Positions 14,340 through 23,793 of a stretch of 34,870 bases of DNA are shown here, one piece after another. The notes under the pieces were generated by a model. That model was not told the DNA's origin. It worked only from the letters and a program-made list of their open reading frames with translations, and did not search any database. This DNA comes from an uncultured bacterium (GTDB lineage Bacteria; Pseudomonadota; Alphaproteobacteria; Sphingomonadales; Sphingomonadaceae). The DNA is taken from positions 1 through 34,870 of the forward strand of contig CAISGR010000116.1 in the NCBI GenBank assembly GCA_903884945.1. The letters run 5' to 3'. Numbering within the stretch: position 1 is the stretch's first letter; every line of letters begins with the position of its first letter. Both the position numbers and the translations under genes were made by a program.

Positions 14340-16382
14340 ATGACCCCGACCAAGCTGCTGATTGGCCAGATCCTGATTGTGTTTGCGATCGTCCTCGCGG
14401 GCATCTGGTTCGCGACGCAATGGGCGGCGGCGAAGCTCGCATACCAGGCGGAACTCGGCACGCCTTGGGCGGTGCTCGCTGGCATTCCCGTCTATCGGCC
14501 GTGGGCGATCTTCCTGTGGTGGTATCGCTTCGACGCCTACGCCCCGCATGTCTTCGATCGCGCCGGCGCGATCGCCGGCGCCAGCGGATTCGTTGGATGT
14601 GCTGCGGCGGTTGCCGGTTCGCTGTGGCGCGCGCGCCAGCACCGCAACGTCACGACCTATGGTTCGGCGCATTGGGCTTCGCTGCGGGAAGCCAAAGCCG
14701 CGGGCCTTTTCACCCCCGGCGGCATCTTTCTCGGCCGGCTGGGTGATCGCTATCTCCGGCACGACGGTCCCGAGCATGTCATGGCATTCGCGCCGACGCG
14801 TTCCGGCAAGGGAGTGGGTCTCGTCGTGCCGACACTGCTCGGATGGTCCGGCTCAGCCGTTATTCACGACATCAAGGGTGAGAACTGGCAGCTGACCGCC
14901 GGCTGGCGCGCGAAGTTCTCGCATTGCCTGCTGTTCAATCCAACCGACGTCGAATCGGCACGCTACAATCCGCTGCTCGAAGTGCGGCGCGGCGTGAACG
15001 AGGTCCGCGACTGCCAGAATATCGCCGACGTGCTGGTCGACCCCGAAGGCGCGCTCGAGCGACGCAGCCACTGGGAAAAGACCAGCCATTCGCTGCTGGT
15101 GGGTGCAATCCTCCACGTGCTTTATGCCGAGGAGAACAAGACACTCGCCCGCGTCGCGACCTTCCTCTCCGACCCGCAGCGGTCGTTCGCGGACACGCTG
15201 CGGCGGATGATGACCACCAACCATCTCGGCAGCGACGAGGCGCCGATCGTTCATCCCGTGGTCGCCTCGGCCGCGCGCGAATTGCTCAACAAGAGCGAGA
15301 ACGAGCGCTCCGGCGTGCTCTCCACCGCGATGTCGTTCCTCGGGCTGTACCGCGATCCGACGGTAGCTGCCGTCACCTCGCGCTGCGACTGGCGGATCTC
15401 CGATCTCGTCGAGGCGCCGCATCCGGTCTCTCTCTACCTCGTCGTGCCGCCGTCCGACATCAGCCGCACCAAGCCGCTCATCCGCCTGATCCTCAACCAG
15501 ATCGGCCGCCGGCTGACGGAGAAGCTGCACACGACCGGCACGGACACGGCGCCGGGCGCGAACCGGCACCGCCTGCTGATGATGCTCGACGAGTTTCCGG
15601 CGCTCGGCCGCCTGGACTTCTTCGAGACCAGTCTCGCCTTCCTCGCCGGCTATGGCGTGCGCGCCTTCCTGATCGCGCAGAGTCTCAATCAGATCGAAAA
15701 GGCTTATGGCGAGCACAACGCCATCCTCGACAATTGTCATGTCCGGATCGCCTTCGCGACCAATGACGAGCGGACGGCCAAGCGCATCTCCGACGCGCTC
15801 GGCACCGCGACCGAACAACGCGCGATGCGAAATTACGCTGGGCACCGGCTCGCGCCGTGGCTCGCCCATGTCATGGTCAGCCGGCAGGAAACCGCCCGCG
15901 CATTGCTGACGCCCGGCGAAGTTATGCAGCTAGCGCCGAGCGACGAGCTGGTGTTGGTCTCGGGGCATGCGCCGATCCGGGCGAAGAAGCTGCGCTATTA
16001 CGAGGACAGGCAGTTCACCGCGCGCGTGCTGCCGGCGCCGTCCGTGGATGCGGCCGACTATCGGGACCGGCCCGCTGCCCGCCCCGACGATTGGACGGGC
16101 CGCGTGCGCGGAGAAGATGCGCGGCTCGCCGCCGCCTCCGATGCGGACGAGCATGCCGACACCGGCGGTCTCGAGCAGGCGCGGAACCCTGCGCACGAGA
16201 TCGAGCTGGAGGTTCCGGCGGAACCCGAGATCGTCGATCCGCTCGGTTTAGGCGAGGACGACGGCGACCAGGCCGCGGAGCGCCGGGCATTTGACCGCGT
16301 GCAGGCGCTCGGTGCCGCGCGCACCGTCTATGGCCTCGATGCCGCGTCGGGTCAGCCCGACGACCTGCAGCTGGGGTTCTGA
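14340..16382 (+). CDS. traG: TraG/VirD4-type conjugative coupling protein (type IV)
   Basis: The protein has 680 residues from the ATG at 14340, which has GGAGG 5-9 nt upstream; two earlier Met codons (14313, 14322) lack a ribosome site. N-terminal membrane segments are at about 5-25 and 45-65, with a third near 75-95. The ATPase domain has Walker A 'APTRSGKG' at about 151-158 and Walker B 'LLMMLDEFPALGRLDFFE'. It sits at the inner membrane, receives the relaxase-DNA complex and feeds it to the secretion channel. It begins the transfer operon, and the CopG-like gene follows directly. Confidence 0.95.
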   Translation: MTPTKLLIGQILIVFAIVLAGIWFATQWAAAKLAYQAELGTPWAVLAGIPVYRPWAIFLWWYRFDAYAPHVFDRAGAIAGASGFVGCAAAVAGSLWRARQHRNVTTYGSAHWASLREAKAAGLFTPGGIFLGRLGDRYLRHDGPEHVMAFAPTRSGKGVGLVVPTLLGWSGSAVIHDIKGENWQLTAGWRAKFSHCLLFNPTDVESARYNPLLEVRRGVNEVRDCQNIADVLVDPEGALERRSHWEKTSHSLLVGAILHVLYAEENKTLARVATFLSDPQRSFADTLRRMMTTNHLGSDEAPIVHPVVASAARELLNKSENERSGVLSTAMSFLGLYRDPTVAAVTSRCDWRISDLVEAPHPVSLYLVVPPSDISRTKPLIRLILNQIGRRLTEKLHTTGTDTAPGANRHRLLMMLDEFPALGRLDFFETSLAFLAGYGVRAFLIAQSLNQIEKAYGEHNAILDNCHVRIAFATNDERTAKRISDALGTATEQRAMRNYAGHRLAPWLAHVMVSRQETARALLTPGEVMQLAPSDELVLVSGHAPIRAKKLRYYEDRQFTARVLPAPSVDAADYRDRPAARPDDWTGRVRGEDARLAAASDADEHADTGGLEQARNPAHEIELEVPAEPEIVDPLGLGEDDGDQAAERRAFDRVQALGAARTVYGLDAASGQPDDLQLGF

Positions 16383-16384
16383 CC

Positions 16385-16786
16385 GTGGAGAAGGTCCGCC
16401 ACCAGCTGTTCCTGCCCAAGCCGCTTTCCGATCGACTCGAGGCACTCGCCGCAAGGCCCGGTGCCAGCAAGTCGGCGATCCTCGTCGATGCGGTCACCGC
16501 CTGGCTCAACCGGCGCGGCGCCTCCGAGCTGGAGGATCGGTTCGCGATCCGGCTCGACCGCCTGACCCATGCGATCGGCCGGGTCGATCGTGACGCCTAT
16601 GTCATCCTCGAGACGCTTGCGCTGTTCATCCGCTTCGAACTCGCGATCCAGACGCCGCTCGCGGAAAACGACCATGCCGGGCGCGCGCTTGGTGCCAAAC
16701 GGTTCGAGGCGTTCGTGACGCAGGTCGGACGGCAGGTTTCGACCGGGCGCCGCACGCTCGCGGCGACTTCGGAGCAGGACGCATGA
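16385..16786 (+). CDS. CopG/ribbon-helix-helix-like protein of the trb operon
   Basis: The 133-aa protein starts with GTG at 16385, 2 nt after the traG stop. Residues 5-45 read 'RHQLFLPKPLSDRLEALAARPGASKSAILVDAVTAWL', a ribbon-helix-helix fold like CopG. The rest is helical ('LDRLTHAIGRVDRDAYVILETLALFIRFELAI'). Genes of this type regularly sit between traG and trbB in alphaproteobacterial and Pseudomonas ICEs. A DNA-binding regulator or a relaxosome accessory role is likely. It overlaps trbB by 4 bp. Confidence 0.8.
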   Translation: MEKVRHQLFLPKPLSDRLEALAARPGASKSAILVDAVTAWLNRRGASELEDRFAIRLDRLTHAIGRVDRDAYVILETLALFIRFELAIQTPLAENDHAGRALGAKRFEAFVTQVGRQVSTGRRTLAATSEQDA

Positions 16787-17769
16787 GCGCGAGTCTCGCC
16801 TCGGAGCGCCGCCGCCGCATGCTGGTCACCGCGCTGGGTGCCGACATCGCCGCGGCCATGCGCGACAGCCGCACCCAGGAGATCATGGTCAATCCCGACG
16901 GCGCGCTTCGCCTTGACCGTCTGGGCGAGGGACGCGTCGACACGGGCATCCGGATGGAGCCCGACCAGGTCGAGCGTATCATCCGCCTCGTCGCCAGCCA
17001 CGCACGCGCCGAGATCCATGGCGACCGGCCGATCATCTCGGCGGAGCTGCCGCCCCATGCCGAAGGCCGCGCCGGCGAGCGCTTCGAAGGCGTGCTCCCG
17101 CCCGTCGCGCCGGGGCCGTGCTTCTCGATCCGGAAGCCGGCCGAACGGCTCTACACGCTCGAGGACTATATCGCCGACGGCATCATGAGCGAGACGGCGG
17201 CGGATAGGCTCCGCGCCGCAGTCACGCAGCGCCTCAACATCCTGGTCGCGGGCGGGACCAGTTCGGGCAAGACGACGCTCGCCAATGCGCTGCTTGCCGA
17301 AATGGCCTGGGTCGATGCGCGGGTCATCCTCATCGAGGACACCCGCGAGCTGCAATGCCCGCTGCCCGACACCGTGGCGCTGCGCACCCGCCCCGGCGTC
17401 GTGTCGATGACCGATCTCGTCCGCTCCACCATGCGCCTGCGGCCCGACCGGATCATCGTCGGCGAGGTGCGTGGCCCCGAGGCGCTCGACATGCTCAAGG
17501 CCTGGAACACCGGCCACCCAGGCGGGATCGCCACCGTTCATGCCAACAGCGCGGTCGCTGCGCTCTATCGCGTCGAGCAGCTGGTGCAGGAAGCGGTCGT
17601 CACCGTGCCCCGCCGGCTGATCGTCGAAGTCATCGACATCATCGTCTTCATCACCGGCCGCGGCACTTCCCGCCGGATCGCCAGCATTGCCCGTGTCGGT
17701 CCGCTCGACCCGGATACCGGCGCCTACGCGCTGACCGAGCTTCTCACACCGCCCAACCAAGGAGATTGA
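16783..17769 (+). CDS. trbB: TrbB, VirB11-like secretion ATPase
   Basis: The 328-aa hexameric traffic ATPase has Walker A GGTSSGKTT at 157-165, an Asp box 'ILIEDTRELQ', Walker B-type 'RIIVGEVRGPEALDMLKAWNTGHPGG' and a His box 'ATVHANS'. It powers pilus assembly and substrate transfer from the cytoplasmic face. The ATG overlaps the CopG-like gene stop (ATGA). Confidence 0.96.
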   Translation: MSASLASERRRRMLVTALGADIAAAMRDSRTQEIMVNPDGALRLDRLGEGRVDTGIRMEPDQVERIIRLVASHARAEIHGDRPIISAELPPHAEGRAGERFEGVLPPVAPGPCFSIRKPAERLYTLEDYIADGIMSETAADRLRAAVTQRLNILVAGGTSSGKTTLANALLAEMAWVDARVILIEDTRELQCPLPDTVALRTRPGVVSMTDLVRSTMRLRPDRIIVGEVRGPEALDMLKAWNTGHPGGIATVHANSAVAALYRVEQLVQEAVVTVPRRLIVEVIDIIVFITGRGTSRRIASIARVGPLDPDTGAYALTELLTPPNQGD

Positions 17770-17771
17770 TC

Positions 17772-18107
17772 ATGACTGCCCTTAGAATTCCCGATCGCCG
17801 GAGCACCTTCATTGCAGGGGCGATGTTCGGCCTCGGCCTAGTGCTCGCCGGAACGGCGCACGCCTCCGGCACCGGCATGCCATGGGAACAACCGCTCCAG
17901 CAGGTGCTCGATTCCGTCCAGGGGCCGGTCGCCAAGATCGTGGCGGTGATCATCATCATCACGACGGGGCTGACGCTGGCGTTCGGCGAGACCGCGGGCG
18001 GGTTCCGCCGGCTCATCCAGATCATCTTCGGCCTGTCGATCGCCTTCGCCGCGTCGAGCTTCTTCCTGTCCTTCTTCTCGTTCGGCGGCGGAGCGCTGAT
18101 CGCGTGA
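17772..18107 (+). CDS. trbC: TrbC, conjugative pilin (VirB2-like)
   Basis: The 111-aa protein follows AAGGAG. It has a long signal peptide ending near 'AGTAHASG' and two hydrophobic helices ('IVAVIIIITTGLTLAF' and 'IIFGLSIAFAASSFFLSFFSF'), the standard pilin-precursor layout. Its stop overlaps the trbD GTG start. Confidence 0.92.
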   Translation: MTALRIPDRRSTFIAGAMFGLGLVLAGTAHASGTGMPWEQPLQQVLDSVQGPVAKIVAVIIIITTGLTLAFGETAGGFRRLIQIIFGLSIAFAASSFFLSFFSFGGGALIA

Positions 18108-18385
18108 GCGCCACGAACCAAGCCGGCGGTCATATCGAGGGCTTCGAGGTTCCCGTTCACGGGAGCCTCGGAGCGCCAATCCTGCTCGGCGGCGCGCCAC
18201 GTGGCTTGGCGATCGTCAACGGCACGCTCGCCGCCGCGATCGGGCTCGGGCTTCAGCAGTGGATCGCCGGCATCGTCGTCTGGGCGGTCGGGCACAGCGT
18301 CGCCGTGTTCGCCGCGCGCCGCGATCCCGCCTTCGCGCCGGTCCTCGTCCGCCACCTCCGCCAGCGGAGCTATCTCGCATGCTGA
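18104..18385 (+). CDS. trbD: TrbD, VirB3-like inner-membrane protein
   Basis: The 93-aa protein starts with GTG overlapping the trbC stop (GTGA). It contains 'VPVHGSLGAPILLGGAPRGLAIVNGTLAAAIGLGLQQWIAGIVVWAVGHSVAVFAARRDPAF', the TrbD/VirB3 pattern of a short polar start, hydrophobic hairpin and 'RDP'. It ends over the start of trbE. VirB3-type proteins work with the VirB4 ATPase. Confidence 0.92.
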   Translation: MSATNQAGGHIEGFEVPVHGSLGAPILLGGAPRGLAIVNGTLAAAIGLGLQQWIAGIVVWAVGHSVAVFAARRDPAFAPVLVRHLRQRSYLAC

Positions 18386-20832
18386 GCCTGCGTGAATACC
18401 GCCACAGTGCCGACCGTCTCGCCGACCATCTGCCCTGGGCGGCGCTGGTCGCGGACGGCGTAGTCCTCAACAAGGACGGCGGCTTCCAGCGGACCTTCGC
18501 GTTCCGCGGCCCTGACCTCGAATCCGCGACCGAAGCCGAGCTGGTCTCGGCCTGCGCGCGCGCCAACAATGTGCTCAAGCGCTTCGGCACCGGCTGGGCG
18601 CTGTTCCTCGAAGCCGAACGCCGCGAGGCGCTCGGCTATCCCGCGAGCAGCTTCCCCGATGCCGCGTCCTGGCTGGTCGACGAGGAGCGGCGTGCCCGTT
18701 TCGAAGCCGACGGCGCGCATTATGAGTCCCGCTATCGCCTGACCCTGACCTGGCTTCCCGCCGCCGATGGCGCTGACGCGGCCGGACGCTCGTTGGTAGA
18801 ACGGCCGGAGACCGCAGGCGCTGGCCGTGACTGGCGCGGCGCGCTTGGCAATTTCATCGCCGAGACGGACCGCGCACTCGACCTCTTCGCGGCGTTCATG
18901 CCCGAGGTGCGTGCGCTCTCGTCGGCCGACACGCTGACCTACCTGCACGGCTGCATCTCGAACCGACGTGTGTCCGTAGCGGTGCCCGAGACGCCGATGT
19001 ACCTCGACGGCCTGCTGGCGGACACGCCCCTGGTCGGCGGGCTGGAGCCGTTGCTGGGTGCGCGGCATCTGCGCACGCTGACCGTCACCGGCTTTCCCAA
19101 CATGAGCCGGCCCGGCATCCTCGACGCGCTCAATGAGGCAGCTTTCCCCTATCGCTGGACCACACGGTTCATCGCGCTCGACAAGACGGACGCGACCAAG
19201 CTGCTGACCAAGCTCAGGCGCCAATGGTTCAATAAGCGCAAGTCGATCACCGCGCTGCTGCGCGAAGTGATGTACAACCAGCCGGCGCAGCTGCTCGACA
19301 GCGATGCCGACAACAAGGTCGCCGACGCCGATCTCGCGCTTCAAGCGCTCGGCGGCGATCATGTCGCGTTCGGCTATCTGACCACCACCATCACGGTGTC
19401 CGACGAGGACCGCTTGGCGGTCGAGGACAAGATCCGGCAGGTCGAGCGGATCACCGGCGGGCTGGGCTTCACCACGATCCGCGAGGGCGTGAACGCGGTG
19501 GAAGCCTGGCTCTCCTCGCTGCCCGGCCACGCTTACGCCAATGTCCGCCAGCCGATCGTCCACACGCTCAACCTCGCGCATCTGATGCCGCTTTCGAGCG
19601 TGTGGGCCGGCCCCACGCGCAACGGCCACCTGGACGGACCGCCGCTGCTGGTCGCCCAGACCGCCGGATCGACGCCGTTTCGGCTGTCGACCCATGTCGG
19701 CGACGTCGGTCATGAGATCATCGTCGGACCAACCGGCGCGGGCAAGTCCGTGCTGCTGGCGCTGCTCGCCTTGCAGTTCCGGCGCTATCCCGAGTCTCAG
19801 GTCTACATCTTCGACAAAGGCTTCTCCGCCCGCGCCGCGGTGCTGGCGATGGGCGGGGCGCATCACGCGCTGGGGCTCGGCGGCGGCGATGAAGGCGGCA
19901 AGGCCATCGCGTTCCAGCCGCTGCGCCACATCGATCGCGCCGACGAACGCGCCTGGGCCGCCGAATGGATCGGCGCCCTGCTCGCCCATGAAAAGGTGCT
20001 GGTGACGCCGGAGGTCAAGGAAAGCGTCTGGTCGGCGCTCACCAGTCTCGCCACCGCTCCGATCGAGGAACGCACGCTGACCGGCCTCTCGCTGCTGCTG
20101 CAATCGACCGCGCTGCGCTCGGCGCTATCGCCTTACACGCTGGAGGGGCCGTTCGGCCGGCTGCTCGACGCAGCCGAGGACGATCTCGCCATTGCCGACG
20201 TGCAGTGCTTCGAGACCGAAGCGCTGATGGGGCAGGTGGGCATCGTTGCGCCCGTGCTCACCTATCTGTTCCACCGGCTCGAGGAGCGCTTCACCGGGCG
20301 GCCGACTTTGCTCATCCTGGACGAAGCCTGGGTCTTCCTCGACCACCCGCTGTTCGCGGCGCGCATCCGCGAATGGCTGAAGGTGCTGCGCAAGCGCAAC
20401 GTCGCGGTGGTATTCGCGACGCAAAGCCTCGCGGACATTTCCGACAGCACAATCGCGCCCGCCATTATCGAAAGCTGCCCGCAGCGTATCCTGCTGCCGA
20501 ACGATCGCGCGATCGAGCCGCAATCCCGCGCCGCCTATGAAAGGTTCGGACTCAACGACCGCCAGATCGAGCTGATCAGCCGCGCCACCCCCAAGCGGCA
20601 TTATTATCTGCAATCCGCCCGCGGCAACCGGCTGTTCGAACTGGGGCTCGGTCCGATCGCGCTTGCGCTGTGCGGTGCGTCCGATCCCGCCAGCCAGAAG
20701 CGCATCGAGGCGATCCTGGCCAAGGACGGGGCAGCCGACTTCGCTGGGCGCTTCCTCGAATCCGCCGGCCTCGAATGGGCCGCCGATCTGCTCGCCAACT
20801 TTTCCCGAACCTCAAACCAAGGAGACCTGTAA
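18379..20832 (+). CDS. trbE: TrbE, VirB4-like conjugation ATPase
   Basis: The 817-aa protein has an N-terminal VirB4 domain with 'ALVADGVVLNKDGGFQRTFAFRGPDL'. Its C-terminal ATPase has Walker A VGPTGAGKS at 449-457, Walker B 'LLILDEAWVFL' around 644-654 and a 'VVFATQSLADI' motif. It energises pilus biogenesis and secretion at the inner membrane. The start overlaps trbD by 7 bp and the stop overlaps trbJ by one base (TAATG). Confidence 0.96.
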   Translation: MLSLREYRHSADRLADHLPWAALVADGVVLNKDGGFQRTFAFRGPDLESATEAELVSACARANNVLKRFGTGWALFLEAERREALGYPASSFPDAASWLVDEERRARFEADGAHYESRYRLTLTWLPAADGADAAGRSLVERPETAGAGRDWRGALGNFIAETDRALDLFAAFMPEVRALSSADTLTYLHGCISNRRVSVAVPETPMYLDGLLADTPLVGGLEPLLGARHLRTLTVTGFPNMSRPGILDALNEAAFPYRWTTRFIALDKTDATKLLTKLRRQWFNKRKSITALLREVMYNQPAQLLDSDADNKVADADLALQALGGDHVAFGYLTTTITVSDEDRLAVEDKIRQVERITGGLGFTTIREGVNAVEAWLSSLPGHAYANVRQPIVHTLNLAHLMPLSSVWAGPTRNGHLDGPPLLVAQTAGSTPFRLSTHVGDVGHEIIVGPTGAGKSVLLALLALQFRRYPESQVYIFDKGFSARAAVLAMGGAHHALGLGGGDEGGKAIAFQPLRHIDRADERAWAAEWIGALLAHEKVLVTPEVKESVWSALTSLATAPIEERTLTGLSLLLQSTALRSALSPYTLEGPFGRLLDAAEDDLAIADVQCFETEALMGQVGIVAPVLTYLFHRLEERFTGRPTLLILDEAWVFLDHPLFAARIREWLKVLRKRNVAVVFATQSLADISDSTIAPAIIESCPQRILLPNDRAIEPQSRAAYERFGLNDRQIELISRATPKRHYYLQSARGNRLFELGLGPIALALCGASDPASQKRIEAILAKDGAADFAGRFLESAGLEWAADLLANFSRTSNQGDL

Positions 20833-21578
20833 TGCGCATGTTGTCGCGCAAATCTGTGATCGCGTCCGCGCTCGGCCTGAGCACGGCCGGCGCTCTGGTG
20901 ATGAGCGTCACACTGCCGAGCCAGCCGGCACGCGCCCAATGGACCGTGTTTGATCCGTCGAACTACGCCCAGAACTTGCTCACCGCCGCGCGTTCGCTTC
21001 AGCAGATCAACAACCAGATCCAGATGCTGCAGAACCAGGCGCAGAGCCTCGTGAATCAGGCGAAGAACCTGACCACGGTGAGCTTTCCCGAGCTGACCCA
21101 GCTTCAGCAAACGATCCAGAAGATCGACCAGCTGATGGCGCAGGCCTCGAACATCCAGTTCCACGTGGCCGGGCTCAACCAGCAGTATCAGGCGCTGTAT
21201 CCGACGACGTTCAACACGGCGCTGACCAACAACCAGCATGTCGCCGACGCGCGCGCGCGCCTCGCGACGTCGATGTCCGCGTACCAGCAGACCATGACCG
21301 TCCAGGCGCAGGTGGTCGAGAATATCGCCGCCGACGAGAGCACGTTGAACAGCCTCGTCGCGCGCAGCCAGGGTTCGCAGGGTGCGCTGCAGGTCCAGCA
21401 GACGACCAACCAACTGCTCGCTTTGGTGGCCAAGCAGCAGTTCCAGATCGAGCACATGATGGCCGCGCAATATCGCGCCGATGCGCTGGCGAACGCCACG
21501 CGCACCCAGGCGCAGAGCGATGCGCAGAGCGCCAGCACCAAGTTCCTCGGCTCCGGCAACGCCTACACGCCCCAATAG
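20832..21578 (+). CDS. trbJ: TrbJ, VirB5-like conjugation protein
   Basis: The 248-aa protein has a signal peptide ending 'QPARAQW' and a Gln-rich helical body ('NLLTAARSLQQINNQIQMLQNQAQSLVNQAKNL') likely to form coiled coils. These are family features of TrbJ, a minor pilus-tip or periplasmic component. AAGGAGACCTGTA precedes the ATG. Confidence 0.92.
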   Translation: MRMLSRKSVIASALGLSTAGALVMSVTLPSQPARAQWTVFDPSNYAQNLLTAARSLQQINNQIQMLQNQAQSLVNQAKNLTTVSFPELTQLQQTIQKIDQLMAQASNIQFHVAGLNQQYQALYPTTFNTALTNNQHVADARARLATSMSAYQQTMTVQAQVVENIAADESTLNSLVARSQGSQGALQVQQTTNQLLALVAKQQFQIEHMMAAQYRADALANATRTQAQSDAQSASTKFLGSGNAYTPQ

Positions 21579-21692
21579 GCGACGCCGGCACGGGCGGCGG
21601 CAACCGCCTCACTGCCGCCGTCGCCGCGGGGTTCGGCTCAGCTCCCCCGGCCGGGCCCCGCGGCATTCCCCTCTCGTCAGGAAGCAGCGCAG
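21579..21692. other. Gap at the usual trbK position
   Basis: This 114-bp GC-rich interval lies where many trb operons carry trbK, the entry-exclusion gene. No lipoprotein-like or membrane-segment small frame is visible; the only open frame is Arg/Pro-rich and overlaps trbJ. The element seems to lack trbK here. Confidence 0.5.
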
Positions 21693-23000
21693 TTGAACGA
21701 TCTCAACATCATCGATCAGTTCATGCAGGCCTTCATCCGCTATATCGACAGCGGGTTCGGGCTGCTTGGACCCGACGTCGGCTTCCTGAGCCGCACGCTG
21801 ATCGCGCTCGACATCACGCTCGCGGGACTATTTTGGGCGCTGGGCGGCGAGGACAATGTCCTCGGCCGGCTGATCCGCAAGATCCTCTATATCGGCGCGT
21901 TTGCGTTCATCCTGAACAGCTTCTCCACGCTCGCCGACATCATCTTCAGGTCGTTCGCGCAGGCCGGACTGACGGCTGGCGGCGGCACACTATCGGCGGA
22001 CGATCTGCTCAAGCCTGGGCGGCTCGCCGGTACCGGTTTCTCGGCAGCGTGGCCGCTGCTCCAGCAGGTCAATCAGTATCTGGGGTTCACAACCTTCTTC
22101 GACAACTTCCTGACGATCGTCGTGCTGCTCGTGGCGTGGGTGATCGTCATCCTCGCCTTCTTCATCCTCGCCGTGCAAATGTTCGTGACGATCCTCGAGT
22201 TCAAGCTGACCTGCCTGGCGGGTTTCATCCTCGTGCCGTTCGCGCTGTGGAACCGGACCAGCTTCCTCGCCGAGCGCGTGCTCGGCAATGTCGTAAGCTC
22301 CGGCATCAAGGTGATGGTGCTCGCCGTCATCGTCGGCATTGGCTCCAACTATTTCCAGCCGTTCACCGCTTCGTTGCAGGGGACCGAGCCCGACATTGGT
22401 AAGGCGATGAGCCTGGTGCTCGCCAGCCTCGCCTTGTTCGGCCTCGGCATCTTCGGACCCTCCATCGCCTCCGGCCTGGTCGCTGGTGCGCCGCAGCTCG
22501 GAGCCGGCGCGGCGCTCGGGACCGCCCTCGGCGCAGGCGGCATCATGTATCTGGGCGGTGCCGGGGCCGTGGGCGCGGCGCGCGGGCTCGCCGCCGCCGG
22601 CCTCGGCGCAGTGCGGGCGGGGACGGCGATGGGATCGGCCGCCTCGACCGCCTACACGCTCGGCCAGGAAGGCGCCGGCTCGTCCAGCGTCGGCGCGGGC
22701 CTTTCCGGCATGGCGAGTGCCGCTGGCGGCGCCGCCCGCTCGCGCATGTCCGCTGCGTTCGGCATCGGCGAAGCCGCAGAGTCCGGCCGGCAGGCCGCGT
22801 TCAATGCGCTTACCAACCGCACGCCCGCCGCAGCGGCGACCGATTCCACAGGAAGCGCAGACGCCGTGCCCGGATGGGCACGGGCGATGAAGGCGCAACA
22901 ATCCAACCGCCATCACGGCCAAGCCGCCATGCACGCGGTCAGCCAAGGCGACCGCGGCGGCCACGGTGCCACTCCCGACATCAAGGAAAGGGACGACTGA
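21693..23000 (+). CDS. trbL: TrbL, VirB6-like polytopic membrane protein
   Basis: The 435-aa protein starts with TTG, with AGGAAG upstream. It has at least five to six hydrophobic segments (for example 'FLTIVVLLVAWVIVILAFFILAVQMF' and 'LVLASLALFGLGIFGPSIASGLV'), followed by a Gly/Ala-rich, then polar cytoplasmic tail with many His and Gln residues. TrbL forms the inner-membrane part of the DNA channel. Its position between trbJ and trbF is canonical. Confidence 0.94.
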   Translation: MNDLNIIDQFMQAFIRYIDSGFGLLGPDVGFLSRTLIALDITLAGLFWALGGEDNVLGRLIRKILYIGAFAFILNSFSTLADIIFRSFAQAGLTAGGGTLSADDLLKPGRLAGTGFSAAWPLLQQVNQYLGFTTFFDNFLTIVVLLVAWVIVILAFFILAVQMFVTILEFKLTCLAGFILVPFALWNRTSFLAERVLGNVVSSGIKVMVLAVIVGIGSNYFQPFTASLQGTEPDIGKAMSLVLASLALFGLGIFGPSIASGLVAGAPQLGAGAALGTALGAGGIMYLGGAGAVGAARGLAAAGLGAVRAGTAMGSAASTAYTLGQEGAGSSSVGAGLSGMASAAGGAARSRMSAAFGIGEAAESGRQAAFNALTNRTPAAAATDSTGSADAVPGWARAMKAQQSNRHHGQAAMHAVSQGDRGGHGATPDIKERDD

Positions 23001-23001
23001 C

Positions 23002-23793
23002 ATGCTCTTCAAGCGAGCGGTGCAGCGCTATGGGCGCACGCCTGCACCTGAAACACCCTACCAGCGCGCCGGCCAGCTCTGGGATGAACGGATTGGCTCG
23101 GCACGCGTGCAGGCACGCAACTGGCGGCTGATGGCGTTCGGCTGCCTCGGGCTGACCACCGCGCTGTCGGGCGGCCTGCTCTGGCAATCGCTGCAGAGCC
23201 GGGTCGTGCCCTATGTGGTCGAGGTGGATCGGCTCGGCGAGGCCCGTGCCGTCAAGCCCGCCGATGCGGACTATCAGCCGACCGATCCGCAGGTGGCCTG
23301 GTTCCTGTCGCAGTTCATCAGGCAGGTCCGCTCGGTGTCGCTCGATCCGGTGCTGATGCGCCAGGACTGGCTCTCGGCCTACGACTTCACCACCAAGCGC
23401 GGTGCGGTGTTTCTCGGTGACTATGCCCGTTCGGCGGATCCGTTCGGCCATGTCGGCGAGCGCACCGTATCGGTTCAGGTCACGAGCGTCGTGCGCGCAT
23501 CCGACAAGTCGTTTCAGGTGAAGTGGGTCGAGACAGCCTATGAGCGCGGCGCGCTTTCCGGCACTTCCCACTGGACCGCAATCCTGACGGTGGTGTCGGT
23601 TCGTCCGGCGAGCGCAGAGACGCTGCGCAGAAACCCGCTCGGCATCTATGTCGACGCGATCGACTGGAGCCGCGAGCTCGAACCCACCGCGCCGAAGCCG
23701 TCGCCCGCGGCAATTCCCGCAAACATCCCGGCCGGTTTGCCGATCGATCCGAACCTCGCCGCCCCAACCACCAACACGGAGATTCAGCCATGA
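23002..23793 (+). CDS. trbF: TrbF, VirB8-like conjugation protein
   Basis: The 263-aa protein starts with the ATG at 23002; an upstream frame would overlap the trbL end. A short cytoplasmic tail ('PYQRAGQLWDERIGSARVQARNWR') leads into one membrane segment (about 42-62). A periplasmic VirB8 domain follows ('VVPYVVEVDRLGEA', 'FIRQVRSVSLDPVLMRQDW', 'VKWVETAYERG'). It overlaps trbG by 4 bp. Confidence 0.94.
   Translation: MLFKRAVQRYGRTPAPETPYQRAGQLWDERIGSARVQARNWRLMAFGCLGLTTALSGGLLWQSLQSRVVPYVVEVDRLGEARAVKPADADYQPTDPQVAWFLSQFIRQVRSVSLDPVLMRQDWLSAYDFTTKRGAVFLGDYARSADPFGHVGERTVSVQVTSVVRASDKSFQVKWVETAYERGALSGTSHWTAILTVVSVRPASAETLRRNPLGIYVDAIDWSRELEPTAPKPSPAAIPANIPAGLPIDPNLAAPTTNTEIQP

Noticed and set aside
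18370..20103. 577-aa minus-strand open frame opposite trbE
   Set aside because: It is a GC-rich antisense shadow; trbE on the plus strand has both Walker motifs and proper operon overlaps.
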